Source of the DNA: a virus
Length of the DNA: 40,123 nucleotides
Strand: one strand, 5' to 3'
IMG/VR virus record: IMGVR_UViG_3300047508_000109
Span: 1-40,123 of that record
Shown here: piece after piece, positions 1 through 8,575 of the stretch
Numbering within the stretch: the stretch's first letter is position 1
How the letters are laid out: the number at the start of each line of letters is the position of its first letter
Made by a program: the position numbers and the translations under genes
Notes under the pieces: generated by a model
What the model was told of the DNA's origin: nothing
Seen by the model: the letters and a program-made list of their open reading frames with translations, nothing else
The model's database searches: none

Positions 1-127
1 CGGTCCCGTCATGGCCGACGATTTGAAGGCCCTTTTTGACGCTCCAGCTACCGTCCTTGCCCTGGACGAAGTCACTTGGCTGCGAGGGGCGCACGCCCTT
101 GTCGCTCGCGTTGGCCGTCGACTCGAT
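1..127. repeat. Direct repeat joining the contig ends (copy 1)
   Basis: These 127 bases are identical to bases 39997-40123. The repeat lies inside a leftward reading frame that stays in phase when the ends are joined, so the genome is circular or circularly permuted with a unique length of about 39,996 bp. The length equals a common assembler k-mer size, which favours an assembly overlap over a true short terminal repeat. Confidence 0.95.
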
Positions 128-970
128 GTGCTTGTCCTGCGCTTCGAGCGCCGTCTGCGCGGCCTTATCCTGCATGACGCCGATGCTCTGTAGCATCTGC
201 GGGACCATCATCTTCTGCGTCTCCGCGTCGTAGCGCTGCGCCGCAATCTTGACCTGCTCGGCCGCGTCGTCCCATGCCTGCTTGTACTGGTACGCCTCGG
301 CCGCATCCTCGGAGCCCAGGCGCGCGACCAGCTGCGCGTGCACGCTCGACTTGTTCGCGAAGGTCGCCTTTTGCGCCTCGACGTCCTCCTTGATGGCGTC
401 GTTGAGTCCCTCAAGGAACGTGTTGCGCCCGCTGCGGTCCTGCACGCCTAGCCAGCCGCCCATCGCGGCGCCGATGACGCTCAGCGCCTTCTGCCAGCCC
501 GACTTGGACGCCCAGTAGTGCTGGGGCGAAATCTCCTGCGCCTTGGCGAGGTCCTGTTCGGACTGCTTGCGGATGGCCGCGCGCTTGGCCTCGTTGGCCT
601 GCATGACTGCCATGTCGCGCTGTCGCTGTTCGTTCAGGGACTGCTCGGCGTTGGTCGCCTGCTCCATGCCCTGTGCCGGCCGCATGGCGAGGTCGTACGC
701 CGAGCCCTGTCCGCCCGCGTAGGCGTGGTTCCGTGGGTTCTCGGGGTTGGTGGCCGACGCCGCGCCGAACGCCTGCTGCTGGAGCCCCTGGCCGGCCTGC
801 TGGACGCCCTGCGCGGCCGCCTGCTGGTCCTGGGGGTTCTGCGGCGGCGCCTGCCAACTGGGCGCAAGGTCGGGCGTCGGCCCGGGCGCCGTGTCGGCCT
901 GGAATGGAGGCGACGCGCCGGGTCCCGTCGGCTGCGTCGGGTCCTGCTCCCATGGATAGCCGTAGCCCAT
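1..970 (-). CDS. Internal virion-type protein, N-terminal part (gene crosses the contig join)
   Basis: The gene starts at ATG 970, directly after the TAG stop (973-971) of the upstream gene. It runs off the left edge and continues from 39996 to a TAG at 39896, giving about 356 residues in total. The N-terminus (MGYGYPWEQDPTQ) is Pro/Gln-rich. A Gln/Ala-rich stretch follows, then long charged helical segments (for example EQSLNEQRQRDMAV and QKALSVIGAAMGGW with a Gly/Ala hydrophobic patch), and a C-terminal part with PLVYDPQLRAT. I recognise no catalytic motif. Its position between a tape-measure-motif protein and two other Ala/Gln-rich proteins in the tail module suggests an internal (ejection) protein of a short-tailed virion; this is inference from composition and location. 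Confidence 0.8.
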   Translation of the reverse strand, partial: MGYGYPWEQDPTQPTGPGASPPFQADTAPGPTPDLAPSWQAPPQNPQDQQAAAQGVQQAGQGLQQQAFGAASATNPENPRNHAYAGGQGSAYDLAMRPAQGMEQATNAEQSLNEQRQRDMAVMQANEAKRAAIRKQSEQDLAKAQEISPQHYWASKSGWQKALSVIGAAMGGWLGVQDRSGRNTFLEGLNDAIKEDVEAQKATFANKSSVHAQLVARLGSEDAAEAYQYKQAWDDAAEQVKIAAQRYDAETQKMMVPQMLQSIGVMQDKAAQTALEAQDKHIESTANASDKGVRPSQPSDFVQGKDGSWSVKKGLQIVGHDGT

Positions 971-1972
971 CTACTGGTCCTTCTTGTCGAGCTCGGGGTG
1001 GAGTAGGCTGCGCAGCCATGACGCCGACTGCATCACTCGCTTGTCGGCGAGGCCCTCGGACGGGGCGGACTTGGCCTGCTCGCCGGGGAGAATCATCTTG
1101 CCGGGTCGGTACTGTGGCTGCGGCGCCTGTGGCGGGATGCGCTGCGCGCGCCGCCACTCGTCGCCAGCTGGCGCCATGCCACCCATCGGTGGGCGAAGCG
1201 ACCGCATCATGTCGGGCAGCTTGGCGAGCGGGATTACGGCTTCGGGTCCCGCCTCACCGATAAGTGCACGAGTCGGCTGCGTCACGATGCCGCCGTCCTT
1301 CATGGCCGCGATCGATGCTGCGCCGAGACCGGCCTTGACCACGCCCTCACCCCACGTCGGCGTACCCAGCGCGGCGCCGGCACGGCCGGCCCGGTTGGCC
1401 TCGTACGCTTCGCTGCCCTGCTGCTGCATCCCAGCGTTCTGAAGCTGCTGCGCTCCCCAGCCTTGGTTGATGCCCTGCTGCTGGAGGTTGGCGCCCGCGT
1501 TGAATTGGCTGTTCTGAAGGTCCTGGCCGCGCGCCTGGCCGATAGCCTGGCCATAGGCATTGGTCGCCGCGTTGCGCTCGGCGATGCCTGCCATGGCCTG
1601 CTGCCCTGCTAGGCCCTGGTTGATTTGCCCGGCGTTGGTGGCTGCGGTGAGGCTGGCGAGCTGCGCACCACCAGGCCGCGCGCTCGCGGCGAAGCCCTGC
1701 TGCTGCGCCACGTTCTGTCCGGCCTGCTGGCGCAGCTGCTCAGCGGCGAGCGAGTCGGTACCGTTCATCTGGTGCTGAAGTCGGTCGAGAAGCTGCGCCT
1801 GGCCATTGCGGAACGACGACTCGCCCGCCTGCGGCGCAACCGTGTTCATGCGGGCCTGGTCCTGCGCCGTCATGCCTGCCGCGCCCGGGAGCGCGTAGTT
1901 GGCCTGGTTCACACCGGCGTAGTCGCCCTCGGTGCGCTGCTTGAAAGGGTTGATGTCGTCCCAAAAGCCCAA
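971..1972 (-). CDS. Internal virion protein with tape-measure-like C-terminal motif
   Basis: This 333-residue protein starts with TTG at 1972, with AGGAG about 10 bases upstream inside CCTAGGAGCG. Residues 30-200 are extremely rich in Gln, Ala, Asn and Gly (AQQQGFAAS, QQQGINQGWGAQQLQNAGMQQQG), typical of ejection or internal proteins. Residues 226-249 carry the signature DGGIV-PT-ALIGEAGPEAVIPL, which is widespread at the C-termini of tape measure and other internal tail proteins. The rest of the C-terminus is charged. The gene is followed without a gap by the join-spanning gene. I infer that it is packaged in or near the tail and leaves with the DNA. It is far too short to be a siphovirus tape measure. 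Confidence 0.75.
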   Translation of the reverse strand: MGFWDDINPFKQRTEGDYAGVNQANYALPGAAGMTAQDQARMNTVAPQAGESSFRNGQAQLLDRLQHQMNGTDSLAAEQLRQQAGQNVAQQQGFAASARPGGAQLASLTAATNAGQINQGLAGQQAMAGIAERNAATNAYGQAIGQARGQDLQNSQFNAGANLQQQGINQGWGAQQLQNAGMQQQGSEAYEANRAGRAGAALGTPTWGEGVVKAGLGAASIAAMKDGGIVTQPTRALIGEAGPEAVIPLAKLPDMMRSLRPPMGGMAPAGDEWRRAQRIPPQAPQPQYRPGKMILPGEQAKSAPSEGLADKRVMQSASWLRSLLHPELDKKDQ

Positions 1973-1992
1973 GATTACACGCTCCTAGGTGA

Positions 1993-4900
1993 CTATATCT
2001 GCGGCGGCCCCGAACCGCCACCAGACGTTGAGTTGCCGCCCGAGCCAATGTCGGCGCTGGATGAGTTACCCGGGCGCCGTTCGAGCCCCAGGCGGAAGAT
2101 GCCAGCGAGTCCGCCGACGAGCATGGTCAGGTCGCTGAACACCGCGCCGGGGCCGGGCGGCTTCCCCGGCGAGGGGCGAACCTCGATGCGGAAGCGCACC
2201 GACTCGCATTTTTGGACTTCGAGGTCGTGCTGAAACTGGTACGTACTTGAACCGTCGCCGCCGTAGGTGCCGGTCCCATAGGGCGATGAATCGCCATAGG
2301 TCCCGGTCTCCATGAAGTCCTGCGGGTCGACGTCCTGCACGAACGGCAGGCCCACCTGGTAGTTGTACTGGTAGCTGAGACGCACCATGTGATGCGAGCG
2401 CCAGATGCCCAGGAATGAGGCGCGCTTCACCCTCTGGAAGCCTTGGAGACCAGCGAAGTGCAGCCATGCCGGTTCGAAGGCCATGACGATTGCCGAGCCG
2501 AAGTCGGTCCACGTGGCTGCGTCCTCGACGCCGACTCGGCCGTCGTTGCGGCAGAACGTGTAGGCGCCCTTCCAGAACGTGGCATCGGCTCCGGTGAGGC
2601 TGAACGTGCCCCACTGCTTGAAAAAGTAGTCGTAGAGCAGGGTCACGCCGGCAGACGTCAAGATGCGAATCTGGTTCTTGTCGGGTACCAGCGTCGCCGC
2701 GGTTACCGCTTGGTCGTTGTAGACCTCGACGTCCTTGCCCACGTACTGCGGCGCGTCGCCGCCTAGCGGTAGGAGGTAGAAGCCCTTCGCCGACTTGAAC
2801 ATGACGCCAGCGTCCAGGCCCACGATGCTGGCCTGCTCGGCGCAGCCGACGTCCGAGCGCACGAGGTTGGCCGCGGAGTAGCTGCCCTGGCCGAGGTCGT
2901 TCGGCCCGTCGCCGTCAACGCGGTAGATGGACGACGCCTTGAACAGAATGTTCGTCTCGTTCAGCATGATGCCGCCCGTGATGGCGCCACCTTCTTCGTC
3001 GCAGTGAATCTCGAACGCCGGGAAGAAGCGCACGACATCACCCAGGAAGTGCAGCTTGCTGAAGATGACCTGATTGGGGTCCTCGAACCCGGCGAGGTAG
3101 ATGCGGTCCTGGCCGCTCCAAATGACCGTCGCGGGCTCGGGCATGAGGTTGGGCGGCTCACCGCTGTTACGGTAGTCCAACTGCTTGGTGAGGATAACCG
3201 CGTCCAGCATGTTGTCGGTGAATGCTACCGTGTCCGTGGTCGGGTCGTTCACGACGTACCCGTTGTCACCCGTGGCCGCAGGGTCGACGCTGGAGACGCG
3301 GTGAAACGCCGACTGGTCGGTGGGGTTCACCTCGGTGCGGAAGATGGCGAACGCCAGGTTCGTGCGGCCGCCGCGCTTCCACGTATGCGCGATGGTCGGG
3401 ATGGTGACGCTAACCTTCTTGCTGCCTGCCGCCGACAGCGTGAACGCGGCGACGCACGTGCCGAGCTCGCGCTCGCCCTTCTCGTTGATCCACTCGGGAT
3501 AGATGCGGTACGAGTAGCTGCCGATGGGGATGGCGCCCGCGGCGCCGTCGGCGAGCACGACGCCCTCGACGAAGAACATGAAGCCGGCCTCGACTACCGA
3601 CTTGCCGTCGTACTGCCACAGCGCGCCCCCGGTGAGGTAGCTTGACGAGCCCACCTTCACTGCGCGCACCTTGTGGCCGAAGTCGAAGGCGATGGCCTTG
3701 ATGCCCCGCTCCGTGTAGACCGCATTCTCGCCGCTCGCGGGCAGGCCCGGCGTCGTGACGACCGGGATGGACGCCAAGCGCGTCTTGTAGATGCCGGCGA
3801 ATCCGTACTTGCCGCCGCCAAGGTCCTCGACATGGGGCAGCACTGGACGTGGCCCGCTCGCCGAGATGAGCGCCACGGGAATGCCCCCGGCCACGCCGGG
3901 CAGGAACCGCGCGACGATGGCAGGATGCGCGACGCCAGTAGCCGGCGACAGGCCCAGGCCGCGCAGGACCATGTACGTGGTCTGCAATGCAGAGACCTGC
4001 GTGATGACCGCATACGCCTGCGTGTCGACGCGCCATGCCTTGCTAGCGATGGACGAGTGGATGACCGACGTGAACGGGCTCGCGGTCCCCTGGCCGTCGA
4101 TCCACTGGTACGCCTTCACCACGTTGCCGTAGCTGCCGGACGTCTCCTCGATGAAAATCCACGCCACGCGGTTCCCCGTGAGCGTTGACGTCGTACCGCC
4201 GTCGTCCACGACAGGGACGGGCGTGATGCTCGAGACGGTGATGCGCGCCGCGTCCGTGTTGATGGTCGAGTCGAACGTAGGGATGAGGTCGGTGAACTCG
4301 ACGCCGAAGGAGCCGCCCGCGTTGGAGTAGACGAGCAGAATCTTGCCGCTATCCATCCCAGTCACGTCGAGTTGCGTCGTCGCGACCGCCCCAGGGTACG
4401 AGATGGACGCCAATGCCGAGCCCGACGCCTTCATGACGACCAGCCGCGCGTGGTTCAGGTTGGACTCGTCGGTGTAGGCCACCACGTACTCATCAGCTGC
4501 GATGAGCGCAGCGGCGAAGCACAGGTGAACCGTCGAGAAGGAGCAATCGTCGGCGATGACGTGCGTCGTGGCTGCCAGCGACGCGGTGAGATTGCGCGGC
4601 TGGATGACGAGCGTCTTGAGCGACTTCGACCCGTCCACGTAGTGAATCAGGTGGATGAACGCTCCCACGGCGAGCAGGGTCGGGCGTGACGCCCCCGAGA
4701 TGGCCGCGTCGCTCACCAGGAGCGTCTCGCCGGTGTCGTCGTAGACGGAGTAGCGCAGCGAGCCGCGACTGTCCTCCCACGCGTAGACCGTGATGCCGTC
4801 ATTCGTGGCGCGGTCGGCGTGCGTCTGCTCGCCGGTAACCTTGGCGATGGTCGCCTGCTTGACGCTCACCGGGACGTGCGTCCCGTGGTTCACCCAGCCC

Positions 4901-5148
4901 TGGCGTTCCGAGTAGCTGCGCACCGTGCCATCGCCGACCGCGACCAGCTCGTCGCCACGCGTGAACAGCGCCGTGCCAGGGTCGGTGGCGCCGAGCCGCT
5001 GGTAGCCGTTGCGCATCGCGAGCTGGCCCTTCTTGGTGAACACGCAGTTCTCGACGGCTAGGAACTTGCCGGCCATGTTGAACGGGTCGGAGCCGAGGTC
5101 GACACCTCCCCAGAGCGGTACCGGCTGATTGACCCAACGGATTGCCAT
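1993..5148 (-). CDS. Large tail structural protein (tail nozzle or hub candidate)
   Basis: This is a 1051-residue protein starting at ATG 5148, which overlaps the upstream stop as TGATG. The N-terminus (MAIRWVNQPVPLWGGVD...) reads as a virion protein with a repeated pattern of short strands: many Gly/Asp turns and recurrent hydrophobic-Tyr-Asp segments such as LVAVGDGTVRSY and SRGSLRYSVYDDTGE. This suggests beta-propeller or beta-rich architecture. The last 40 residues are Gly/Ser-rich. It is the largest gene of the genome and lies directly downstream of the adaptor cluster, where short-tailed phages encode the tubular nozzle protein (T7 gp12 analogue) or a stabilisation protein. The structural role is well supported by context; the exact part is inference. 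Confidence 0.75.
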   Translation of the reverse strand: MAIRWVNQPVPLWGGVDLGSDPFNMAGKFLAVENCVFTKKGQLAMRNGYQRLGATDPGTALFTRGDELVAVGDGTVRSYSERQGWVNHGTHVPVSVKQATIAKVTGEQTHADRATNDGITVYAWEDSRGSLRYSVYDDTGETLLVSDAAISGASRPTLLAVGAFIHLIHYVDGSKSLKTLVIQPRNLTASLAATTHVIADDCSFSTVHLCFAAALIAADEYVVAYTDESNLNHARLVVMKASGSALASISYPGAVATTQLDVTGMDSGKILLVYSNAGGSFGVEFTDLIPTFDSTINTDAARITVSSITPVPVVDDGGTTSTLTGNRVAWIFIEETSGSYGNVVKAYQWIDGQGTASPFTSVIHSSIASKAWRVDTQAYAVITQVSALQTTYMVLRGLGLSPATGVAHPAIVARFLPGVAGGIPVALISASGPRPVLPHVEDLGGGKYGFAGIYKTRLASIPVVTTPGLPASGENAVYTERGIKAIAFDFGHKVRAVKVGSSSYLTGGALWQYDGKSVVEAGFMFFVEGVVLADGAAGAIPIGSYSYRIYPEWINEKGERELGTCVAAFTLSAAGSKKVSVTIPTIAHTWKRGGRTNLAFAIFRTEVNPTDQSAFHRVSSVDPAATGDNGYVVNDPTTDTVAFTDNMLDAVILTKQLDYRNSGEPPNLMPEPATVIWSGQDRIYLAGFEDPNQVIFSKLHFLGDVVRFFPAFEIHCDEEGGAITGGIMLNETNILFKASSIYRVDGDGPNDLGQGSYSAANLVRSDVGCAEQASIVGLDAGVMFKSAKGFYLLPLGGDAPQYVGKDVEVYNDQAVTAATLVPDKNQIRILTSAGVTLLYDYFFKQWGTFSLTGADATFWKGAYTFCRNDGRVGVEDAATWTDFGSAIVMAFEPAWLHFAGLQGFQRVKRASFLGIWRSHHMVRLSYQYNYQVGLPFVQDVDPQDFMETGTYGDSSPYGTGTYGGDGSSTYQFQHDLEVQKCESVRFRIEVRPSPGKPPGPGAVFSDLTMLVGGLAGIFRLGLERRPGNSSSADIGSGGNSTSGGGSGPPQI

Positions 5149-6254
5149 CAGCTTCTCGCGTACCCGACTTCAGCGGCGTAGACGATCTTGTTGGTCGTGC
5201 TCGATGCCGTAGTGATTTTCAGAAGCAGGACATGTCCGGCGGCAAGAGTCGCGCCTGAGATGCCGGTGAGGACGATGGTCAAGGTGCCGTTGATGGCACC
5301 AGAACCAACGGCATCAGACCGGGTCGTGATGGACCCGGTCGACATGTTGAGGTCAACGAGTTGGCACACGAGCAAGTTCAGCGTGGCCGCGCCCTGCTGG
5401 CAGTAGAGGGTCACGCTTCCGACGGCATCACCGACCAGAATTGGGATGGGGCAGGTGAGCGCCTCGACGGCCGCCGTGGCGTGCTGCCAGTTGAACAGGC
5501 TGGACGTGTCCGTCGCCAGCCATCCGGTAGTCGTCTTGGACGACATCATGGAGGCCGGGATCGAGAGAACGGCGATGTCGTGCAGGACAGCTGGCGCGTC
5601 GATGCTGAGACCGGGGAGCACCATCACCGTTGAGTCGCTCGCGGCAAGCACACCGGCGTTGCTGATCTTGACGACGCTATCGTACGGTCCCACCGGCAGG
5701 GCGGCCGGCATCGTGAAGCTGTACGCGCCCGCGAGCGCCGCGGGCGCCGCGATCGTGATCGCGTTCGGCGACGTCTCGCCCGCCTTACGGAGCTTGATGT
5801 CGCCCACGTCGACCTTGGCGGGCACGTTCGGGTCCTGGGTGAAAACGTACGTGCTCGCAGCTTCGACGTACGTGACCTTGGCAGGGTTGCTGCCGCCATA
5901 GTCGCCGACGATGCCGCCCAGCGCGGCCGCGTTGAGAGTACCGGCTGCGGTAATCTGAATCTGGTTGCCGTCGACGTCGTTCGCCCACAGGTCGCCATCG
6001 CGGTAGTACAGCGCCAGCGTCGTGGCGATCGCGCCCGACTGGTTCGTGAACACGAGCGTGCCGATGCTCGTCGCCGAGAACGCGTTGAACGCGACGTCCG
6101 CATCGACGAGCAGGCCGACGGCGGTCCGCACTCCCGCCTCGACGGCGTCGATGATGGTCTGGAGCGCGGTGTTCAGGTCGTTCGCCCACTCGGGGCCGAG
6201 CGTGACCTGGACCTGTGGGAGCGTGATGCTCAGCGGGGCGCCGATGTCGGCCAC
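5148..6254 (-). CDS. Beta-rich virion protein (tail or fibre-like)
   Basis: This 368-residue protein starts at GTG 6254. The stop of the previous gene overlaps it (TAGTG), and GGAGG lies 7 bases upstream, so I prefer this start to the in-frame ATG at 6275. Mature sequence begins (V)ADIGAPLSITLPQVQVTLGPEW. Residues 30-150 show short alternating strands and an AALGGIVGDYGG turn. The C-terminal half is Ser/Thr/Ala/Val-rich (for example GSGAINGTLTIVLTGISGATL) and looks like a beta-sandwich tip domain. I know no specific family for it. It sits between the adaptor gene and the large tail protein, so it is likely a tail accessory or fibre component. Confidence 0.65.
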   Translation of the reverse strand: MADIGAPLSITLPQVQVTLGPEWANDLNTALQTIIDAVEAGVRTAVGLLVDADVAFNAFSATSIGTLVFTNQSGAIATTLALYYRDGDLWANDVDGNQIQITAAGTLNAAALGGIVGDYGGSNPAKVTYVEAASTYVFTQDPNVPAKVDVGDIKLRKAGETSPNAITIAAPAALAGAYSFTMPAALPVGPYDSVVKISNAGVLAASDSTVMVLPGLSIDAPAVLHDIAVLSIPASMMSSKTTTGWLATDTSSLFNWQHATAAVEALTCPIPILVGDAVGSVTLYCQQGAATLNLLVCQLVDLNMSTGSITTRSDAVGSGAINGTLTIVLTGISGATLAAGHVLLLKITTASSTTNKIVYAAEVGYARS

Positions 6255-6565
6255 TAGACAACCTCCAGGTTGCACACGACGTCATTGGTCCAGCCGAGCG
6301 TGCGCAGATGCAGATGCGTCGCCGCGCGCGTCGTGGAGACTTCCAGGACGCTGCCAGCGGCAACCTGGCCGGCATCGGCGTAGATGCGCGTGACGCGCCA
6401 GTCGCGATATGCACGGCCCAGCGTGTGCGGCACGAGCGTCCCACTGCTCGAAAGGGTGACCTTCTCGAGGAGCACGGGCTTGTCGGTGGCCTCCAGATGC
6501 CGTGAGAGTGCGAGGAGCGCACGATCGACCAGCGGCATTCCAGTGTGAGGGATGTTGAACGCCAT
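6254..6565 (-). CDS. Small virion-associated protein, unknown function
   Basis: 103 residues from ATG 6565, which overlaps the adaptor gene's stop (TGATG). The protein (MAFNIPHTGMPLVDRALLALSRHL...) has an N-terminal helix, then alternating strands, and ends in LHLRTLGWTNDVVCNLEVV. A TAGTG overlap couples it to the next gene. No catalytic motif or membrane segment is visible. Its place in the adaptor-tail block suggests a minor head-tail completion or tail protein; function is not recognised. Confidence 0.6.
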   Translation of the reverse strand: MAFNIPHTGMPLVDRALLALSRHLEATDKPVLLEKVTLSSSGTLVPHTLGRAYRDWRVTRIYADAGQVAAGSVLEVSTTRAATHLHLRTLGWTNDVVCNLEVV

Positions 6566-7404
6566 CAGTACCATCTGTACGGGTAGCGTCCACGCGAGCG
6601 CAGGTCGCGCACGTTGCGCATCTTCTGCGGCGGCATGCGGTCCGCCGCCGCCTGCTTGATGCGCTCGATGAGCATGGCCTCGAGGCGCGACAGCTCGCCG
6701 TAGTCGGTACCCTCCTTGATGAGGCAGCGAATCGCCGCCTTGACCACGAGCAGTTCCTCCCAGCCTGCGATGCCGTCGAGCGTGACGTCGTCGGGGCTGA
6801 AGTACGACCATGCCACGGTGCCATCCACGATGACGTCGGCCGTCGAGTCGGGGCCGAGCGCTGGGAGCGCCGCCGACACGCCGCTGGTCGTGCAGCGGAA
6901 CCGCATGTCAAAGTTGAGGACGAAGTTACCAGCGACGTAGCTCGTGGCAGGTGCCCAAGCCGGCGCTGTCGGGATGAGGATATCAGGCGCAGGGATGTAC
7001 GTGTGCCGGTAGACCTGGCCCACGTTCGCGCCTGGCAGGAGCAGCTGCGCGCCCACCTCGCGAAACCCCGACGCCCAGCCGACGCTGTACTGGTACTCGT
7101 TGCGCCGAGCGAAGGAGATGGGGTCGAGTTCCATGAACAGGTTCGGCGCCTGCTTGTACTCGACGGCGAGCGTCTTGTAGTGGTCGGTGGGCAGGGAGAC
7201 GACGCCCGTGTTGTCCACGATGGCGATTTCCTCGACCACCGTGAACAACATGACGTCGCAGGAAAGGAGCAGGTCGACCAGTTCCGTGTAGGACTGGTCC
7301 AAAAACCTGGAAATCGTGTCGTTCTTCAGGTGGCGCGAGTTCTCGGTGTCCGAAAGCTCTCGGACGCGCTGCCTAATCGCACCAAGAGTCCAAACGCGAC
7401 TCAA
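6565..7404 (-). CDS. Head-tail adaptor-like protein with an internal carbohydrate-binding-like insert
   Basis: 279 residues. The N-terminus (MSRVWTLGAIRQRVRELSDTE..., then ISRFLDQSYTELVDLLL) and the C-terminal helix (GWEELLVVKAAIRCLIKEG...LEAMLIERIKQAAADR) follow the helical plan of podovirus adaptor proteins that sit under the portal. Residues about 147-203 interrupt this plan with a Trp-Tyr-Gly module (AWAPATSYVAGNFVL ... VDGTVAWSYF) like the small W-Y-G sugar-binding-type repeats found in phage tail proteins. The only start that preserves the N-terminus is TTG 7404, overlapping the stop of the HNH gene as TTGA, with AAGGGGA upstream. The start may have been altered when the HNH gene inserted. 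Confidence 0.75.
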   Translation of the reverse strand: MSRVWTLGAIRQRVRELSDTENSRHLKNDTISRFLDQSYTELVDLLLSCDVMLFTVVEEIAIVDNTGVVSLPTDHYKTLAVEYKQAPNLFMELDPISFARRNEYQYSVGWASGFREVGAQLLLPGANVGQVYRHTYIPAPDILIPTAPAWAPATSYVAGNFVLNFDMRFRCTTSGVSAALPALGPDSTADVIVDGTVAWSYFSPDDVTLDGIAGWEELLVVKAAIRCLIKEGTDYGELSRLEAMLIERIKQAAADRMPPQKMRNVRDLRSRGRYPYRWY

Positions 7405-7901
7405 GGCTTCCCCTTGGTAGCCATCAGGTACTCGACGGCATCGAGTAGAACTTGCTCGTCATCATGAACCTGCCCGAGTACAAGGTTGCATCGAGAACAG
7501 AGCAAACCGCGGATTCGCCCAGTCTTATGGCAATGATCGACGTGAATCGTACGAGTATCGGCCGTGAATGGCGTTACGCAAATAGCGCATCTACCATCCT
7601 GCTCGATCATCATCTGATTCCATCCTTCTAGAGTAAGACCGTACTTTCGCTTAAAGCGACTCTTCCGCTGGACAGCCTTCGTACGCTCAGGATGACGCTT
7701 CTGAGAAGCTATCGAGCTGGCGATATTCCGTTCTGGGTTCGCGACCTTCCAAGCATGGTTAGTCTCACGCTTACGCTCTGAATTAGCAGCCTGCCATGCC
7801 TTGCTATAGGCATTCTTCTTCGCCCGATACTCAGGGTCTCCCTGATTTCGATGATGTCGAGCACGGTCCTGCGCCTTTTTCTGCTCAGGGTCTCTCGCCA
7901 T
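7401..7901 (-). CDS. HNH homing-type endonuclease (endonuclease VII-like)
   Basis: 166 residues from ATG 7901. Residues 1-85 are very basic and repetitive (KKAQDRARHHRN, KAWQAAN, HAWKVAN), a DNA-binding region. The catalytic core is a Cys4 zinc module with the endonuclease VII-type signature: C105-x2-C108, VDHCH at 121-125, then RGLLCSRCN with C135, C138 and N139. Such proteins cut DNA; free-standing copies inserted among phage structural genes usually act as homing endonucleases. Base composition is visibly more AT-rich than the flanking structural genes, consistent with recent acquisition. It sits between the adaptor gene and a 69-residue gene, overlapping the adaptor start by 4 bases. Confidence 0.93.
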   Translation of the reverse strand: MARDPEQKKAQDRARHHRNQGDPEYRAKKNAYSKAWQAANSERKRETNHAWKVANPERNIASSIASQKRHPERTKAVQRKSRFKRKYGLTLEGWNQMMIEQDGRCAICVTPFTADTRTIHVDHCHKTGRIRGLLCSRCNLVLGQVHDDEQVLLDAVEYLMATKGKP

Positions 7902-7904
7902 CGT

Positions 7905-8114
7905 CTACTCCCCTTCGGCTGGCTCGTTATCCTGCGTCGCCTGGCACAACGTGAGGCATGCGAGGAATGACTCGCAGCTCGGATTCGCCGCGAACTCCTT
8001 GGCCGCCCGGTCGGCATCGGCGGTCTCGGAGCCTTCGTCGTAGGCCGGCGACTTGGCGGCAGCCGGCGTCTTGCCGATGGCCGCCAAGATCGCCGAGCCG
8101 TCGACCTTGGCCAC
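7905..8114 (-). CDS. Small hypothetical protein, Ala-rich with C-terminal Cys cluster
   Basis: 69 residues starting at GTG 8114, which overlaps the upstream stop as TAGTG. The sequence is acidic and Ala-rich with three cysteines near the end (CESFLACLTLCQ). No known domain is recognised. Before the HNH insertion it would have been the direct neighbour of the adaptor gene. It is tightly coupled to the preceding virion-like gene, so it is probably a minor head or tail protein; confidence in expression rests on overlap and codon use. Confidence 0.6.
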   Translation of the reverse strand: MAKVDGSAILAAIGKTPAAAKSPAYDEGSETADADRAAKEFAANPSCESFLACLTLCQATQDNEPAEGE

Positions 8115-8515
8115 TAGACCACGACCGTCCGCATGACCGCGAAGAACGACACGCGCGCCTGCGAGTCGCCGCTGAAGTCGGTCGGCGTGCCTCCCGTCAT
8201 GGTGCGGATGCGGTGCTTCTCGTAGACGCTCCCAGTGGCCTCGGTGAGGTCGCCCGTCTGCGTGGTCGCATCGGTCGTCTCGCCTGCCACCTGGATTGAG
8301 GCCACGAACGAGTCACACTGCACGAACTTCGAAGTGAAGGTCACGTCGAAGACGCCGCTCGCGGTCTGTACCACGGTGAAGCCCGTGCCGCGCACCGTAG
8401 TCGGTGCAGTCGTACCGGTGCCCGCGGGAATCCACGAGCCAGCGATGACCACTGCCTCGGTGCGGCAGATGATGCTCAGTGGCACCGGGTCGATGGAATA
8501 GGGATTTCCGGCCAA
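8114..8515 (-). CDS. Small beta-rich head-associated protein
   Basis: 133 residues from TTG 8515 with GAAGGTG about 5 bases upstream; no ATG exists near the N-terminus. The sequence (MAGNPYSIDPVPLSIICRTEAVVIAGSWIPAGTG...) has many short strands, Thr/Gly-rich turns and the segment VRGTGFTVVQTASGVFDVTF, and ends RVSFFAVMRTVVV. This kind of protein next to a major capsid gene is often a head decoration or minor capsid protein. That role is inferred from position, not from a recognised family. Confidence 0.6.
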   Translation of the reverse strand: MAGNPYSIDPVPLSIICRTEAVVIAGSWIPAGTGTTAPTTVRGTGFTVVQTASGVFDVTFTSKFVQCDSFVASIQVAGETTDATTQTGDLTEATGSVYEKHRIRTMTGGTPTDFSGDSQARVSFFAVMRTVVV

Positions 8516-8575
8516 GTTACACCTTCTTTCGCGTGGGTATGTCTTCAGTCGCCTACTACGTCAACGACTCGCTAA

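Noticed and set aside
6254-6275. ATG at 6275 as start of the 5148-6254 gene
   Set aside because: GTG 6254 has GGAGG at 7 bases and overlaps the upstream stop (TAGTG); the ATG lies inside the preceding gene without a ribosome-binding site.
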